From contig NZ_CP011924.1 in assembly GCF_000238315.3 (NCBI RefSeq), positions 3,059,001 through 3,123,000 on the forward strand: DNA of 64,000 bases. Direction: 5' to 3'. Position numbers and translations under genes: made by a program. Below the pieces are notes generated by a model, which searched no databases, was not told the DNA's origin, and worked only from the letters and a program-made list of their open reading frames with translations. This document shows positions 1 through 8,693 of the stretch, piece by piece. The stretch is from Pseudoalteromonas piscicida (GTDB taxonomy: Bacteria; Pseudomonadota; Gammaproteobacteria; Enterobacterales; Alteromonadaceae). Position 1 is the first letter of the stretch; each line of letters begins with the position of its first letter.

Positions 1-893
1 ATAAACTCGTGCTGTGGCTTAAATAGATTCAACCAACCGTTGCGTGCACGCACCGCTTCCCACTCTTTGCTTTGCACCAGCTTTTGTAATCTCACGGTAT
101 ATTCGTCGAGTTTTGCTTGGGGGAGATCCGGAGCCGCAAAAAAACCACGCCAGTTAACAAATTCCATGTTATAGCCTAGAGACTTCAGGGTTGGGATCTC
201 TGGATAGTCCGCGATAGGCTCTGGCGCAGTAACAGCAAGAATGCGCGCCTGACCACTTTTTGCCATGTCGAGCGCTTCACTTAATCCGGTCGAGAGCATC
301 TTCACCTCGCCAGACAATAAACCGGCCTTGGCTTTGCCACCGGCATCGTAAGGAATGTAACGCAGCTTGCGACCGTCAACACCTGCCGCTTTTACTGCTT
401 GTGCTGCAATGAGATGATCCATACTGCCGCGAGCAGAACCACCCGCGACTGTCACTGAACCTGGATTTACTTCTAGACGAGCAATCACCTCCTTCCAGCT
501 CTTAAAAGGCGAATCATCACGCACCACGAATGCACCATAATCGGCAATTACGCTGGCAATGGGCGTTAAATCACGATAACTGTAGGGGATCTTACCCGAC
601 AATGCGCGCAGCACGATTGGCGTTGAATTAACCATCAACATATCGCCTTTTTTATTGCCCGATTCAATTAAGTAAGCAATAGCACGGCCGCCACCGCCGC
701 CTGACATATTCTGAAACGACGCATTGGACTCAAGCCCTGATTTCACCAACGCCTCGCCCACAGCTCGAGCCGTAGTATCCCAACCACCACCTGGACCGCC
801 GGGAATTAAAAAGTGGGTATCCGCTAATACCTGAGTAGACATCATTGCCACGCCAGCCATTGCTAACTTGAGGTGCTTTAATGCAAACTTCAT
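1..893 (-). CDS. tctC: Tripartite tricarboxylate transporter substrate-binding protein, TctC/Bug family (partial)
   Basis: The reading frame runs from ATG at 893 leftwards off the window edge (about 297 codons seen, C-terminus missing). The N-terminus (MKFALKHLKLAMAGVAMM, then ...STQVLA) is a signal peptide. The mature part starts with a glycine-rich stretch (FLIPGGPGGGWDTTAR) and carries a MSGGGGGRAI loop and the motif GSARGSMDHL, all typical of TctC/Bug periplasmic binding proteins. These capture carboxylates such as citrate and pass them to the TctAB membrane proteins, which would lie beyond the left edge. It starts 12 bp after the stop of the porin gene, with a GGAG ribosome-binding site, so the two are one operon (porin-tctC, as in OpdH/TctC clusters). 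The ligand cannot be read from sequence. Family assignment is firm. Confidence 0.85.
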   Translation of the reverse strand, partial: MKFALKHLKLAMAGVAMMSTQVLADTHFLIPGGPGGGWDTTARAVGEALVKSGLESNASFQNMSGGGGGRAIAYLIESGNKKGDMLMVNSTPIVLRALSGKIPYSYRDLTPIASVIADYGAFVVRDDSPFKSWKEVIARLEVNPGSVTVAGGSARGSMDHLIAAQAVKAAGVDGRKLRYIPYDAGGKAKAGLLSGEVKMLSTGLSEALDMAKSGQARILAVTAPEPIADYPEIPTLKSLGYNMEFVNWRGFFAAPDLPQAKLDEYTVRLQKLVQSKEWEAVRARNGWLNLFKPQHEF

Positions 894-905
894 AACCTGC
901 TCCCG

Positions 906-2150
906 TTAAAATAGATACTGCAAGCGTGCAGCAAAACCAAACCCTGAATCTTCGTCACCAACCAACGCGGGACTTCCAGCTCCTGAAACATTCGCATAGA
1001 CAAGGTTAGCCATGAACTTTAAGCTGCTGGAATGGTAATAGGTGCCGCCCAGTGTGTAGGCATCGACTTGCGTGCCTTGGTTGGCGTTTTCAGCATCCAT
1101 ACTGGAAATACGTGCAACCAACTCCCACGCATTTTTTACCCCTTTAGGTTGCTTAAATACCGCAGAGCCTGCAGAATATTGTTTGTGTTCACCGGTCAGG
1201 AAATAGCTCAAGGACAAGTGATAACCCGAAATATCTCCCCCATCTAAAGCAGAAGTAGGGTCGAGGGTATCTAAGTTTCGTGTAGCATATTCGGCCTCAA
1301 GCATAAAGGCGTTATGTTGATAAGCGAGCTCTAACCCGGCTTGTGACATGCTATCAAGAGCAACTACATCACCGCCTGCAGCATAATCCACGAGGCGCAC
1401 TTTGGCTTCGCGTACTTCACCGCGAGCAAGGCGATTACCCAGCGTAGCGCCGCCCATATCACGGTACGAACCCCAACCACCTAAATGCAGGGTTTTACCG
1501 GGAGTGTGTTGCGACCAAGTCAAACGCCCCGAATAGGCAAGTGCCAGACGGTCATCTTGGTCACGCCCAGATGCACCAAAGGCGTCGTTTTTATATACCC
1601 CTAACGCATAGCGAAAACCGGAATCTTTAAAATATTGATAAGCTGATGCGCCCCATCGAAAGTAAGGAGAAAACGTATCAGCGATGGAACTGCGCTCTAT
1701 GGTATTGATGTGTTTGCTGCTGGTGAGCGCATTCAGGGTGATATCTTCTCTTAATTTACCAAACTGAAAGCGCGGGCCGTTGTTCCAGCCGGTATAACGC
1801 ACTCTTACAGTGACTATCTCGGCATCGCCTTCAGCAAAATCGAGTAGCAACTTGTGCTCCCAGTCGCCCTGCTCACTCTCGACATAGGTGCGGATCCGGC
1901 GCGGAAAGAAATCGCTCGCGGCATCACCCTTATTATCGGCGCTGTATGCACCACTAAAATGGTTAAAATCGAGTTGTACACGCCCACCAAACTCAAGGTT
2001 CAGTGATTTATTGGACTGTAATTCCTTTAATTGCGCTTCTAGCTTTGCAACCTTGCTGGCTAGTGCTTCATCTTGTTGTGCCAAAACGGGGCAAGCAGTT
2101 ACCGCAATTAATGACATTGCTGCAACTGGCTTCATTATTGTTGTTCTCAT
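906..2150 (-). CDS. Outer-membrane porin, phosphate-selective porin O/P-like
   Basis: 414 residues. A signal peptide (MKPVAAMSLIAVTACPVLAQ) is followed by a short coiled-coil (about residues 27-50, EALASKVAKLEAQLKELQ) and a beta-barrel rich in alternating aromatic and polar strands, ending in LQYLF with the C-terminal Phe needed for BAM recognition. The layout fits the OprP/OprO 'phosphate-selective porin' family, whose members often carry other anions. As it sits directly before a TctC-type binding protein, it probably lets a carboxylate cross the outer membrane; that is inference from context. The first codons (MRTTIMKPVA) contain a second ATG six codons in, which may be the true start. An 11-bp inverted repeat upstream (2281-2316) may be its operator. 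Confidence 0.8.
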   Translation of the reverse strand: MRTTIMKPVAAMSLIAVTACPVLAQQDEALASKVAKLEAQLKELQSNKSLNLEFGGRVQLDFNHFSGAYSADNKGDAASDFFPRRIRTYVESEQGDWEHKLLLDFAEGDAEIVTVRVRYTGWNNGPRFQFGKLREDITLNALTSSKHINTIERSSIADTFSPYFRWGASAYQYFKDSGFRYALGVYKNDAFGASGRDQDDRLALAYSGRLTWSQHTPGKTLHLGGWGSYRDMGGATLGNRLARGEVREAKVRLVDYAAGGDVVALDSMSQAGLELAYQHNAFMLEAEYATRNLDTLDPTSALDGGDISGYHLSLSYFLTGEHKQYSAGSAVFKQPKGVKNAWELVARISSMDAENANQGTQVDAYTLGGTYYHSSSLKFMANLVYANVSGAGSPALVGDEDSGFGFAARLQYLF

Positions 2151-2280
2151 TGCTCTGTACTCATTTGTCTTAAACGTATTGTGACTAGCGACTACAACCT
2201 GCTATCAAGTACGAGCTTATTGTTAACCCTCAATTAACCATAGATTGCGGAAATAAGTTGATTAAGTTGAGTAAAACGCG

Positions 2281-2316
2281 TTTTGTGCATAAAAATCATG
2301 AGCAATATGCACAAAA
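2281..2316. promoter_or_regulatory. Perfect 11-bp inverted repeat upstream of the porin-tctC operon
   Basis: TTTTGTGCATA (2281-2291) and its exact reverse complement TATGCACAAAA (2306-2316) are separated by 14 bp. The repeat lies about 130-165 bp upstream of the porin start codon in otherwise plain AT-rich DNA. The arm length and spacing suit a dimeric activator or a response regulator. TctD-type regulators control comparable operons in other bacteria, but no such regulator gene is visible here, so the binding protein is unknown. Confidence 0.45.
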
Positions 2317-2578
2317 TACAAAGTAGTGTGGAAATAAATAACGAGTAAAGCGAAAGTATGACTGCTGCGTTAATCAAAATATCTAAGATGTGGATGGTGA
2401 ATTAACCTAGCTTTTCTCTGAAGCTCTAGAAGCGGTGAACCTACAAAGCTCAATATAGAATAATACTTTGCCCCCTAGAATAAGCAGAAATAAGACATAC
2501 TACACACCAAAAACCATCTCATTAATAAAACAATACACTCAATAAATTTAAATTTGGCGTAATTCCAACCACTTAGAT

Positions 2579-2643
2579 CTAAATAAGAATTATTTTCAAA
2601 AAGAGCGTTGACAGCTCTTCAAATCTAATTGATAATCACTATC
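2579..2643 (+). promoter_or_regulatory. Fur-controlled sigma-70 promoter of sRNA copy 1
   Basis: The -35 hexamer TTGACA (2608-2613) and the extended -10 GATAAT (2631-2636) are 17 bp apart. One Fur-like 19-mer ends at 2597 (AATAAGAATTATTTTC core) just before the -35, and a second, CTAATTGATAATCACTATC (2625-2643), covers the -10. By eye each matches roughly 14 of 19 positions of GATAATGATAATCATTATC. Two boxes bracketing the promoter imply tight repression when iron is plentiful. Confidence 0.75.
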
Positions 2644-2847
2644 AACAAGACGAGAGTGACGGCTCAACTTGTTATCACAATAGTTTCTTGACCCGAAACA
2701 AGGCTGGTATCCACAACTACCAAGGACGTTAGTAGGCACTTGCATTGCTCCTCGTATTTAGACGCTAACTCCAGTTTTTACTTGCTACATTGCTCATATC
2801 GGTGACGGTAGATATGAAATCAAAAAGCCCTGCTCAGGGCTTTTTTT
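2643..2847 (+). ncRNA. RyhB-like iron-responsive small RNA, tandem copy 1
   Basis: The predicted transcript is about 205 nt, from just after the -10 box to an intrinsic terminator (stem AGCCCTG/CAGGGCT at 2826-2841 followed by seven T). Its 3' half holds the block shared by all three copies (2776-2817), including CTTGCTACATTGCTCATATC. This resembles the enterobacterial RyhB core, where ACATTGCTCA also occurs inside the target-pairing segment. Copy 1 also has a second CATTGCTC-like segment at about 2741-2749. RyhB represses iron-using proteins under iron limitation with Hfq. The Fur promoter plus seed plus terminator make the call; the exact 5' end is inferred from promoter spacing. Confidence 0.72.
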
Positions 2848-2901
2848 ATGTCCAAAATTTATTTTTACTTCGGTATTTCCTAGAAAAACAGCCACACTAA
2901 T

Positions 2902-2965
2902 ATTAATGAGAATTATTTTCAAAAAAGTATTGACTCATTGTTAGATCTAACTGATAATCACTATC
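2902..2965 (+). promoter_or_regulatory. Fur-controlled sigma-70 promoter of sRNA copy 2
   Basis: TTGACT (2930-2935), a 17-bp spacer and GATAAT (2953-2958) form the promoter. The upstream Fur-like box is at 2902-2920 (TTAATGAGAATTATTTTC core) and the second, CTAACTGATAATCACTATC, at 2947-2965. The architecture is the same as in copies 1 and 3. Confidence 0.73.
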
Positions 2966-3241
2966 AACAAGACGGCAACGTGTTGTTTAGCCAATTCAGT
3001 TAGTAAGGTTGATAGTTGTAAAGCCCTGTCTACCTGATGTACTCGCTACATTGAGATTGGCATTAGTACTCTAGTTTGTTTCTCGACCCTGAAACACGGC
3101 TGGCCAACGTTAATGGCTTGAATGAGCTTAATTCAGTCGCCCCTAAACCTGACTAAGTTTATTCTCACAATTTACTTGCTACATTGCTCATATCGGTGAC
3201 GGTAGATATGAACGTAAAAAGCCCTGCTCAGGGCTTTTTTT
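2965..3241 (+). ncRNA. RyhB-like iron-responsive small RNA, tandem copy 2 (longest)
   Basis: The predicted transcript is about 277 nt. The conserved 3' block (3171-3212) has the same ACATTGCTCATATC seed and is followed by the same AGCCCTG-CT-CAGGGCT hairpin and T-run ending at 3241. The 5' part is longer than in the other copies and contains a degenerate second seed, GCTACATTG at 3045-3053, which may be a relic of a fourth unit. A stretch reading CGACCCTGAAACACGGCTGG (about 3085-3104) has a counterpart in copy 1 (TTGACCCGAAACAAGGCTGG). Same role as copy 1, perhaps with an extra pairing site. Confidence 0.7.
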
Positions 3242-3295
3242 ATGCCTAAAATTTATATCTATTTTCAACGCTTACCGAAAAACAGCTGCATAAAT

Positions 3296-3359
3296 ATTAA
3301 TGAGAATTATTTTCAAAAAGGTATTGACCTGACGGTAAATCTAATTGATAATCAATATC
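3296..3359 (+). promoter_or_regulatory. Fur-controlled sigma-70 promoter of sRNA copy 3
   Basis: TTGACC (3324-3329), a 17-bp spacer and GATAAT (3347-3352). Fur-like boxes lie at 3296-3314 and 3341-3359 (CTAATTGATAATCAATATC). It is the third repeat of the same promoter design within 1 kb. Confidence 0.73.
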
Positions 3360-3522
3360 AACAAGAGGACATACTCTTGCTGATTCGGCCCTGAATCGTG
3401 TTGTCGGTGATGTGCTACAACGCCCCTTGATGTGTATCACTGGCAACCACTTTTTACTTGCTACATTGCTCATATCGGTGACGGTAGATATGAATCAAAA
3501 AGCCCTGCTCAGGGCTTTTTTT
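3359..3522 (+). ncRNA. RyhB-like iron-responsive small RNA, tandem copy 3 (shortest)
   Basis: The predicted transcript is about 164 nt, ending at the shared terminator (stem at about 3500-3515, T-run to 3522). The conserved block at 3451-3494 again contains CTTGCTACATTGCTCATATC and the GGTGACGGTAGATATGAA tail. The unique 5' region differs from copies 1 and 2, so the three RNAs may share core targets but differ in accessory pairing. A long open frame reading through this RNA into the next gene is not coding: it crosses the terminator. Confidence 0.72.
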
Positions 3523-3624
3523 ATGCCTACATTTTCTATCAGCGTTTGTTCAGCTGTAATGTCGTGTAATCGTTTTCTTTTACTAGAATCCGTATCATTC
3601 TATTTTTCCAAAAATAACAATAAT

Positions 3625-5034
3625 ATGAACGCTCGACGCTACCGTTATAACATGTTGTTAAGCCTGCTGCTGCTGGTAGGGTTTATTTTCACCAGCTGGA
3701 TAAGTATCGAGCATGCTAAACAATCGTTGTATAAAGGGGTGAGCGATGATGCTCTGCCACTCACCAGCCATCTGATTGATTTAGATATACAAAAACGGCT
3801 CCAAGCTCCAATCATTGTTTCTCAGCAAATGGCAAATAACGTCTTTATTAAACGTTGGCTAACGTCTTCACAGCAAGACCCTGCGCTTATTTTCACCTAC
3901 TTAGAAGATACTCGAGTATTACATCACGCAAAAACGAGCTTTTTAGTGGACGACAAGAGCCTCACTTATTACCACTCTGATGGTAGCACCCAACAGTTAG
4001 ACATCCGTGCCAAACAAAACGATTGGTACCGAGAAAGCCTGCATAGCGATGCTGACTATGCGCTCAATGTTGATATAGACCCAAGAGATAACAACGAAGC
4101 CATTGTTTACGTCAATCATAAAATAAGGCAAAACAACGATGTAATTGGCGTTGTTGGGGTTGGTATCTTATTGGCTGATTTACACAATTTAATCGAACAA
4201 TACGAAGCCAGCTACGCACGCAAACTGTACTTTATTGACCACAAAGGCAGGCTATTATTTTTTAACGATCAGACCCTATCTGGCACCAGTATTCATGATC
4301 GTTTTCCAACCCAAGCAACGGCGCTGCTCAATCAATCCGAATATCAATTTCAGTTGGAAACCGACGACCATGCCGAGTTTGTTCATTCGCGCTATTTGGA
4401 CTCTATAGGCTGGTATCTAATTGTTGAGCAAACAATAGATAAATCAAGTGGAATAAGCGACATCCTCACAACCAATTTATGGGTAGGGAGCCTCGTCACC
4501 TTATTAATATTGGCCGTAGCGCAGCTGACGTTTAATCATTATCAAAAACGCTTAGAAAAAATGGCGAAGTACGACAAACTCACCGATACCTTTAATCGTC
4601 AAGCCTTCGAGCCACAGCTTCAGCATCATTTAGCTAAAGCGCGTACCCAATCAACCCCTGTAGTAATGTTGATGATGGACATTGACCACTTTAAACAAGT
4701 GAACGATCAACATGGCCATGTGGTAGGCGACAGAGTGCTGCAATGCTTCTCCAACGTATGTAAACGCCAGATAGAAAACAACGGTTTGCTGTGCCGCTGG
4801 GGAGGCGAAGAGTTTATGGTATTGCTACCCAAAGCGACGTTAGAGCAAGGAATTGCGATTGCTGAGAAGATCCATGTTGCTCTAGAGCAGGCGGAATGTG
4901 AGGTCAAAGTGACAGTCAGTATTGGCGTTGCACAATACCATATTGATGAATCGGAAGATGGATTTATAAAGCGCGCCGATGCCGCGCTCTATCGTGCCAA
5001 ACAAGGTCGGAATCAAACCAAATTCGCCGCTTAG
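3625..5034 (+). CDS. Membrane diguanylate cyclase with periplasmic sensor domain (GGEEF)
   Basis: 469 residues from the ATG at 3625. The frame is open further upstream but runs through the sRNA terminator, so the later ATG is chosen although its ribosome-binding site is weak. TM1 (about residues 10-30, LLSLLLLVGFIFTSWI) is followed by a periplasmic Cache-like sensor (about 35-285), TM2 (about 295-315, WVGSLVTLLILAVAQL) and a GGDEF domain (about 325-469). The domain shows DxxHFKQVND and an intact RWGGEEF active site, so it should make c-di-GMP. No RxxD inhibitory site is seen five residues before GGEEF, so product inhibition may be absent. Its ligand is unknown. It lies just downstream of three iron-responsive sRNAs and overlaps the convergent GTPase gene by 4 bp. 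Confidence 0.85.
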   Translation: MNARRYRYNMLLSLLLLVGFIFTSWISIEHAKQSLYKGVSDDALPLTSHLIDLDIQKRLQAPIIVSQQMANNVFIKRWLTSSQQDPALIFTYLEDTRVLHHAKTSFLVDDKSLTYYHSDGSTQQLDIRAKQNDWYRESLHSDADYALNVDIDPRDNNEAIVYVNHKIRQNNDVIGVVGVGILLADLHNLIEQYEASYARKLYFIDHKGRLLFFNDQTLSGTSIHDRFPTQATALLNQSEYQFQLETDDHAEFVHSRYLDSIGWYLIVEQTIDKSSGISDILTTNLWVGSLVTLLILAVAQLTFNHYQKRLEKMAKYDKLTDTFNRQAFEPQLQHHLAKARTQSTPVVMLMMDIDHFKQVNDQHGHVVGDRVLQCFSNVCKRQIENNGLLCRWGGEEFMVLLPKATLEQGIAIAEKIHVALEQAECEVKVTVSIGVAQYHIDESEDGFIKRADAALYRAKQGRNQTKFAA

Positions 5035-5040
5035 CGGCGA
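5024..5040. terminator. Hairpin at the convergent gene ends (possible bidirectional terminator)
   Basis: TCGCCGC-TTA-GCGGCGA is a 7-bp GC-rich stem whose loop contains both stop codons of the converging cyclase and GTPase genes. There is no T-run, so termination efficiency is uncertain. Confidence 0.4.
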
Positions 5041-5975
5041 TTCTTACGCGCTCTTGCGCGGCGCTGACGTTTTTCGTCTTCACGCGCGGCCTTTTTAGCC
5101 TCAGCTTGTGCTCGTAACTCAGCAACCATTTCTTCTTCCGACTCTCGCATTTCCGGCGTTTCCATCGTGATCAGCCCGATAACAGCATCGCGCAGTTCGT
5201 TGATTAAAATCTCAGACATCTTATGCGTATCGACCTGATTGCCACCCTTTACACAGCCGCGCTTGCGGCCAGCCATTTCGATAAATGTCCAGTCACAATC
5301 CGGTAATTCGTCGAGCTTGTAACGTGCTTTTAAAAGCTCTGGATATGCACCTAGCAGATATTCAGCGGTGTAGCTCGCCACTTCTTCATAATTGATAGCA
5401 GTATCGCGAATAGCACCCGTTGCCGCCAAACGATAGCCCGAGTTTTCGTTCTCAACCTTTGGCCACAACATACCCGGCGTATCGTAAAGCATAATGCCGT
5501 CTTCAAGCTTAATACGCTGTTGCGCTTTAGTTACCGCTGGTTCATTACCTGTCTTTGCAACGATTCTGCCAGCAAGTGTATTGATAAGTGTCGATTTACC
5601 CACATTTGGAATACCCATGATCATAGCTTTTAGCTGCTTATCTTGACCCACTTTATGAGGTGCAAGCTTTTTGCAAAGCGCATTAATACGCTGTACTTCA
5701 TTCGCCTTATCATGACCAAACGCCAGTGCTTTTACGCCGCTCTCACGTTCAAAATACTCCATCCACTGCTTGGTCAGTTCAGGATCGGCAAGGTCCGCTT
5801 TGTTCATGATTTTGATAACAGGCTTGTCTCCGCGTAACTGCCCTACCATCGGGTTTTCGCTACTATATGGAATACGAGCATCCAGCACTTCAATAATGAC
5901 ATCCATCTGCGGCATGATCTCTTTGATCTCATTGCGCGCTTTATTCATATGCCCTGGGAACCACTGTATTGCCAT
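5031..5975 (-). CDS. ylqF: Ribosome biogenesis GTPase YlqF/RbgA
   Basis: 314 residues with the circularly permuted GTPase order of the family: G4 (IMNKADLAD) at about residue 60, then G1 P-loop (GIPNVGKSTLIN) at about 120, then G3 (LYDTPGML) at about 170. The N-terminus MAIQWFPGHMNKA is the classic YlqF signature. The protein assists late assembly of the 50S subunit and acts in the cytoplasm. The C-terminus is a basic, Lys/Arg-rich tail. The ATG at 5975 is chosen over a GTG three codons earlier because AGGTGG lies at the right distance before it. Monocistronic, facing the cyclase gene. Confidence 0.92.
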   Translation of the reverse strand: MAIQWFPGHMNKARNEIKEIMPQMDVIIEVLDARIPYSSENPMVGQLRGDKPVIKIMNKADLADPELTKQWMEYFERESGVKALAFGHDKANEVQRINALCKKLAPHKVGQDKQLKAMIMGIPNVGKSTLINTLAGRIVAKTGNEPAVTKAQQRIKLEDGIMLYDTPGMLWPKVENENSGYRLAATGAIRDTAINYEEVASYTAEYLLGAYPELLKARYKLDELPDCDWTFIEMAGRKRGCVKGGNQVDTHKMSEILINELRDAVIGLITMETPEMRESEEEMVAELRAQAEAKKAAREDEKRQRRARARKNRR

Positions 5976-6725
5976 TATAACCACCTGTATTAATTAACTT
6001 TAAAAGCTCATATGTTGAACACCTTACCAAACTCACACCTACCATAACGTCGTTCGTACGGAGCAAGAGATAAGTGTAGGATACAACATAGGGTACTAAA
6101 CGCTTTTAATACAGCAGCAGTACCTCATCACTAAGTTGGCTATTCTACTATAAATTAGCAGGATTGGGTTAATGGCTATGAATTCTGTTTAATTCACATA
6201 TCACGCTCAAAATACTTGTCCATATATCGCAGCTATGAGTAAAGCCAACCTGTCCTCCTGACAGGTTTCTACGCCCAGCAATCACACCCAGAAAGCACAA
6301 TTTCTCGGCGGGTGTACCTCCTCCCACGAAACTATTTGCACTGCGAATTAAGAGGTTATGCTGATAGTTTTTGTAACCCTTGCAAACAGCTTAATTAATA
6401 AAAATCGTAGAAGATCTCACAAGCAGCTTATCCCCCTCCTCCATCACACCTTTCATGGGTAGCAACTGCCTGCTCGAGAATATTGAAAAAATGGACTTCA
6501 TCACACATCTACACTTAATTGCAGATATGGGAGGTATGGAAATCACTGATATGGCCTGCTTGGTTTCTAGCGTAATAAAATAACAATTAAAGTGAACTCG
6601 GAACATGGAGTTAGTTTACTAACAGATTCATGAGGCATTTCGTTACGCGTTAGCAGCGCAGTGGAAAATATTCTTGCCTTGAATTATCCACTCAAAAGTT
6701 GAGTGGATAATTCAAACTCAAAAAC
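5976..6725. other. 750-bp intergenic region with hairpins, no gene called
   Basis: No convincing gene. A perfect 8-bp hairpin AACCTGTC-CTCCT-GACAGGTT lies at 6247-6267. About 15 bp on, a second fold pairs ACACCC with GGGTGT and AGAAA with TTTCT (about 6283-6312). A 61-codon plus-strand frame ending near 6584 reads somewhat protein-like but has no usable start codon near its beginning and may be a gene remnant. Confidence 0.5.
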
Positions 6726-8609
6726 TCACAACGTAAACTTAGACAGCAGCGCTTCTTGTTCATGGGCGTTTTTCGCGAGTTCTTCGCTGGCGCTGTATTG
6801 TTTGTCTGAAAAACTGCCGACTTCGACGCTAATATCGTTGATATGTATTGTATTTTTATTGATTTCTTCAATCACCACACTTTGCTCTTCGATGGCGGTT
6901 GCGATTTGAATATTGCGATCCATAAGCTCTTTTACTGCTTCTGAGATTTCTTCTAGCATATGTGTCGCTTGCTCGGTTTGCGACACACATTGCTGGGTTT
7001 TATCGCGGCTGCTTCCCATAGATTGCTGAACTTGAATGGACGAGGCTTGGATCTGGTCGATCATGGATTTAATTTCGGTGGTGGATTCCTGCGTTTTTGA
7101 TGCTAAAGATCGCACTTCATCGGCCACAACCGCAAAACCACGACCTTGCTCTCCGGCACGTGCGGCTTCAATTGCAGCATTAAGTGCCAGTAGATTGGTT
7201 TGTTCTGCAATGCCATTAATGACCGAAAGAATATTCTCAATATTTTGGCTATATTCTGCAAGTTGCGTACTCAGCTCATACGATGCAGTAATATCGTCAG
7301 CCAAGGCATTAATTTGGCTTCGCGCTTTAAAGAATATCTCTTGCCCTTCGGAGGTCTTTTCATTTACCGAGGTAATAGAGCTTGCGGCTTGCTGCGCGTT
7401 ACCCGCGATTTCAGTCGAGGTAGTACTCATTTCATTCATCGCGGTAGCGAGGTTTTCAATGAGGCTAACTTGTTGATCAAGTTTCTGTGAAGAATGCGTC
7501 GATAGCTCTTTGGCGGCATCACTGCTTATCACCACGTCGTCTGCACGTTCTTTTACATTGCTTACTAGCCCATGCAAAAAACCCAAGAACAAATTAAATT
7601 GTCGCGCTACCGTGCCGCACTCGTCTTCGTTAACGATTTTTAAGCGCTGAGTTAAGTCACCGCCCCCACTTGCCATGCCGGTGATTGCAGATTCCAAATC
7701 CCGTAATGGTTGAAGTAAGTGAATTGCCAAAGTCCGTACGCAGAACACTCCAATAGCCACTGCTAAAATGGCAATGATCAGAGAGTTTATAGTAATTTCA
7801 GTTAGTGTTTTGTAGGCTTTTGATTTATCGATTAATACCGCCAAATACCAGTCCGTACCAAAGGTGTTATCAAGCGAATGTAAGTAAAACAGCCTTTTGC
7901 CTTCTTTGGTATCCACTTCTTGCAACTTATCTACGCTATCTAAGCGTAAAGCTGGATATACCTGTTGCAGTTTTTTGCCGTTAAATTCGGCATGTTGATG
8001 AGAAATGACATTACCAGACTTATCGACCAAAAAGGCATAACCCGTGTTATCGAAGTTGACCTGATTGACACTATTGGCGATGGTTTTTAGGCTTAAATCT
8101 CCCCCAATTACCCCTTTAAAATTACCGTTCACTATGATGGGAGACACCACCGACAGCAATAATTCACCTGTCGCTGCGTCAGTATATGGACTGGTATAAA
8201 CGGTTTTATTTTGGTTTTTACCAAGCTTATACCAAGCTCGTTCTCTAAAATCGACACCTGGAGGATTTTTGCGAGCGGGGTTGTTCGACCTGAGCCCTTC
8301 TTCATTAGCCAAAGTACCAAAAGCCAGCAAAAATTCGTTTTTAAACACTGGTGTATTCAACGCTTGTTGAAAGTTATCATCGCTAAAGTTTTGCTCTAAC
8401 TGACTTTTTATCACATTAATTTGCGTTGCTTTACCGGCCAGCCAATTCTCTATGCTCACAGCCAGCAATTGCGTGCTATCCGTTACATAGGCATGAGTTT
8501 TGGTTTTCACCGAATCACTAACAAACCAGTAAGTAGAAAGCGTCGTCGTGGTGATGATCAATAAGATCACTATGGCAGAAGTCACAGAGAACTTAGTGCG
8601 GATCTTCAT
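6726..8609 (-). CDS. Methyl-accepting chemotaxis protein, dCache-HAMP-MA
   Basis: 627 residues from the ATG at 8609 ([14 protein letters not shown]). An in-frame ATG 12 codons earlier is possible, but it puts a non-membrane leader before TM1. TM1 about 8-30; periplasmic double-Cache domain about 35-270 with the typical ERAWYK...Y.D..TG.LL..V motif; TM2 about 275-297; HAMP about 300-355; cytoplasmic signalling domain with the conserved hairpin tip [20 protein letters not shown] and [12 protein letters not shown]. It senses an extracellular ligand, often an amino or organic acid for this class, and signals to CheA. No CheR/CheB pentapeptide tether is present at the C-terminus. Transcribed alone. 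Confidence 0.92.
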   Translation of the reverse strand: MKIRTKFSVTSAIVILLIITTTTLSTYWFVSDSVKTKTHAYVTDSTQLLAVSIENWLAGKATQINVIKSQLEQNFSDDNFQQALNTPVFKNEFLLAFGTLANEEGLRSNNPARKNPPGVDFRERAWYKLGKNQNKTVYTSPYTDAATGELLLSVVSPIIVNGNFKGVIGGDLSLKTIANSVNQVNFDNTGYAFLVDKSGNVISHQHAEFNGKKLQQVYPALRLDSVDKLQEVDTKEGKRLFYLHSLDNTFGTDWYLAVLIDKSKAYKTLTEITINSLIIAILAVAIGVFCVRTLAIHLLQPLRDLESAITGMASGGGDLTQRLKIVNEDECGTVARQFNLFLGFLHGLVSNVKERADDVVISSDAAKELSTHSSQKLDQQVSLIENLATAMNEMSTTSTEIAGNAQQAASSITSVNEKTSEGQEIFFKARSQINALADDITASYELSTQLAEYSQNIENILSVINGIAEQTNLLALNAAIEAARAGEQGRGFAVVADEVRSLASKTQESTTEIKSMIDQIQASSIQVQQSMGSSRDKTQQCVSQTEQATHMLEEISEAVKELMDRNIQIATAIEEQSVVIEEINKNTIHINDISVEVGSFSDKQYSASEELAKNAHEQEALLSKFTL

Positions 8610-8693
8610 ATTCAACAGCCTGAATAAAAAGTGCTCGAATATCAAAAGTGTTGTCTATAATTCGATTATTGGCAACTGAGCGATGTAAAAACC

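Noticed and set aside
3412..3624. Upstream extension of the diguanylate cyclase frame (71 codons)
   Set aside because: It runs through the third sRNA seed, its terminator and poly-T, and has no ribosome-binding site.
6391..6606. 71-codon minus-strand ORF in the 6-kb gap
   Set aside because: No ribosome-binding site or family signature. The opposite strand reads about as protein-like, so neither is called.
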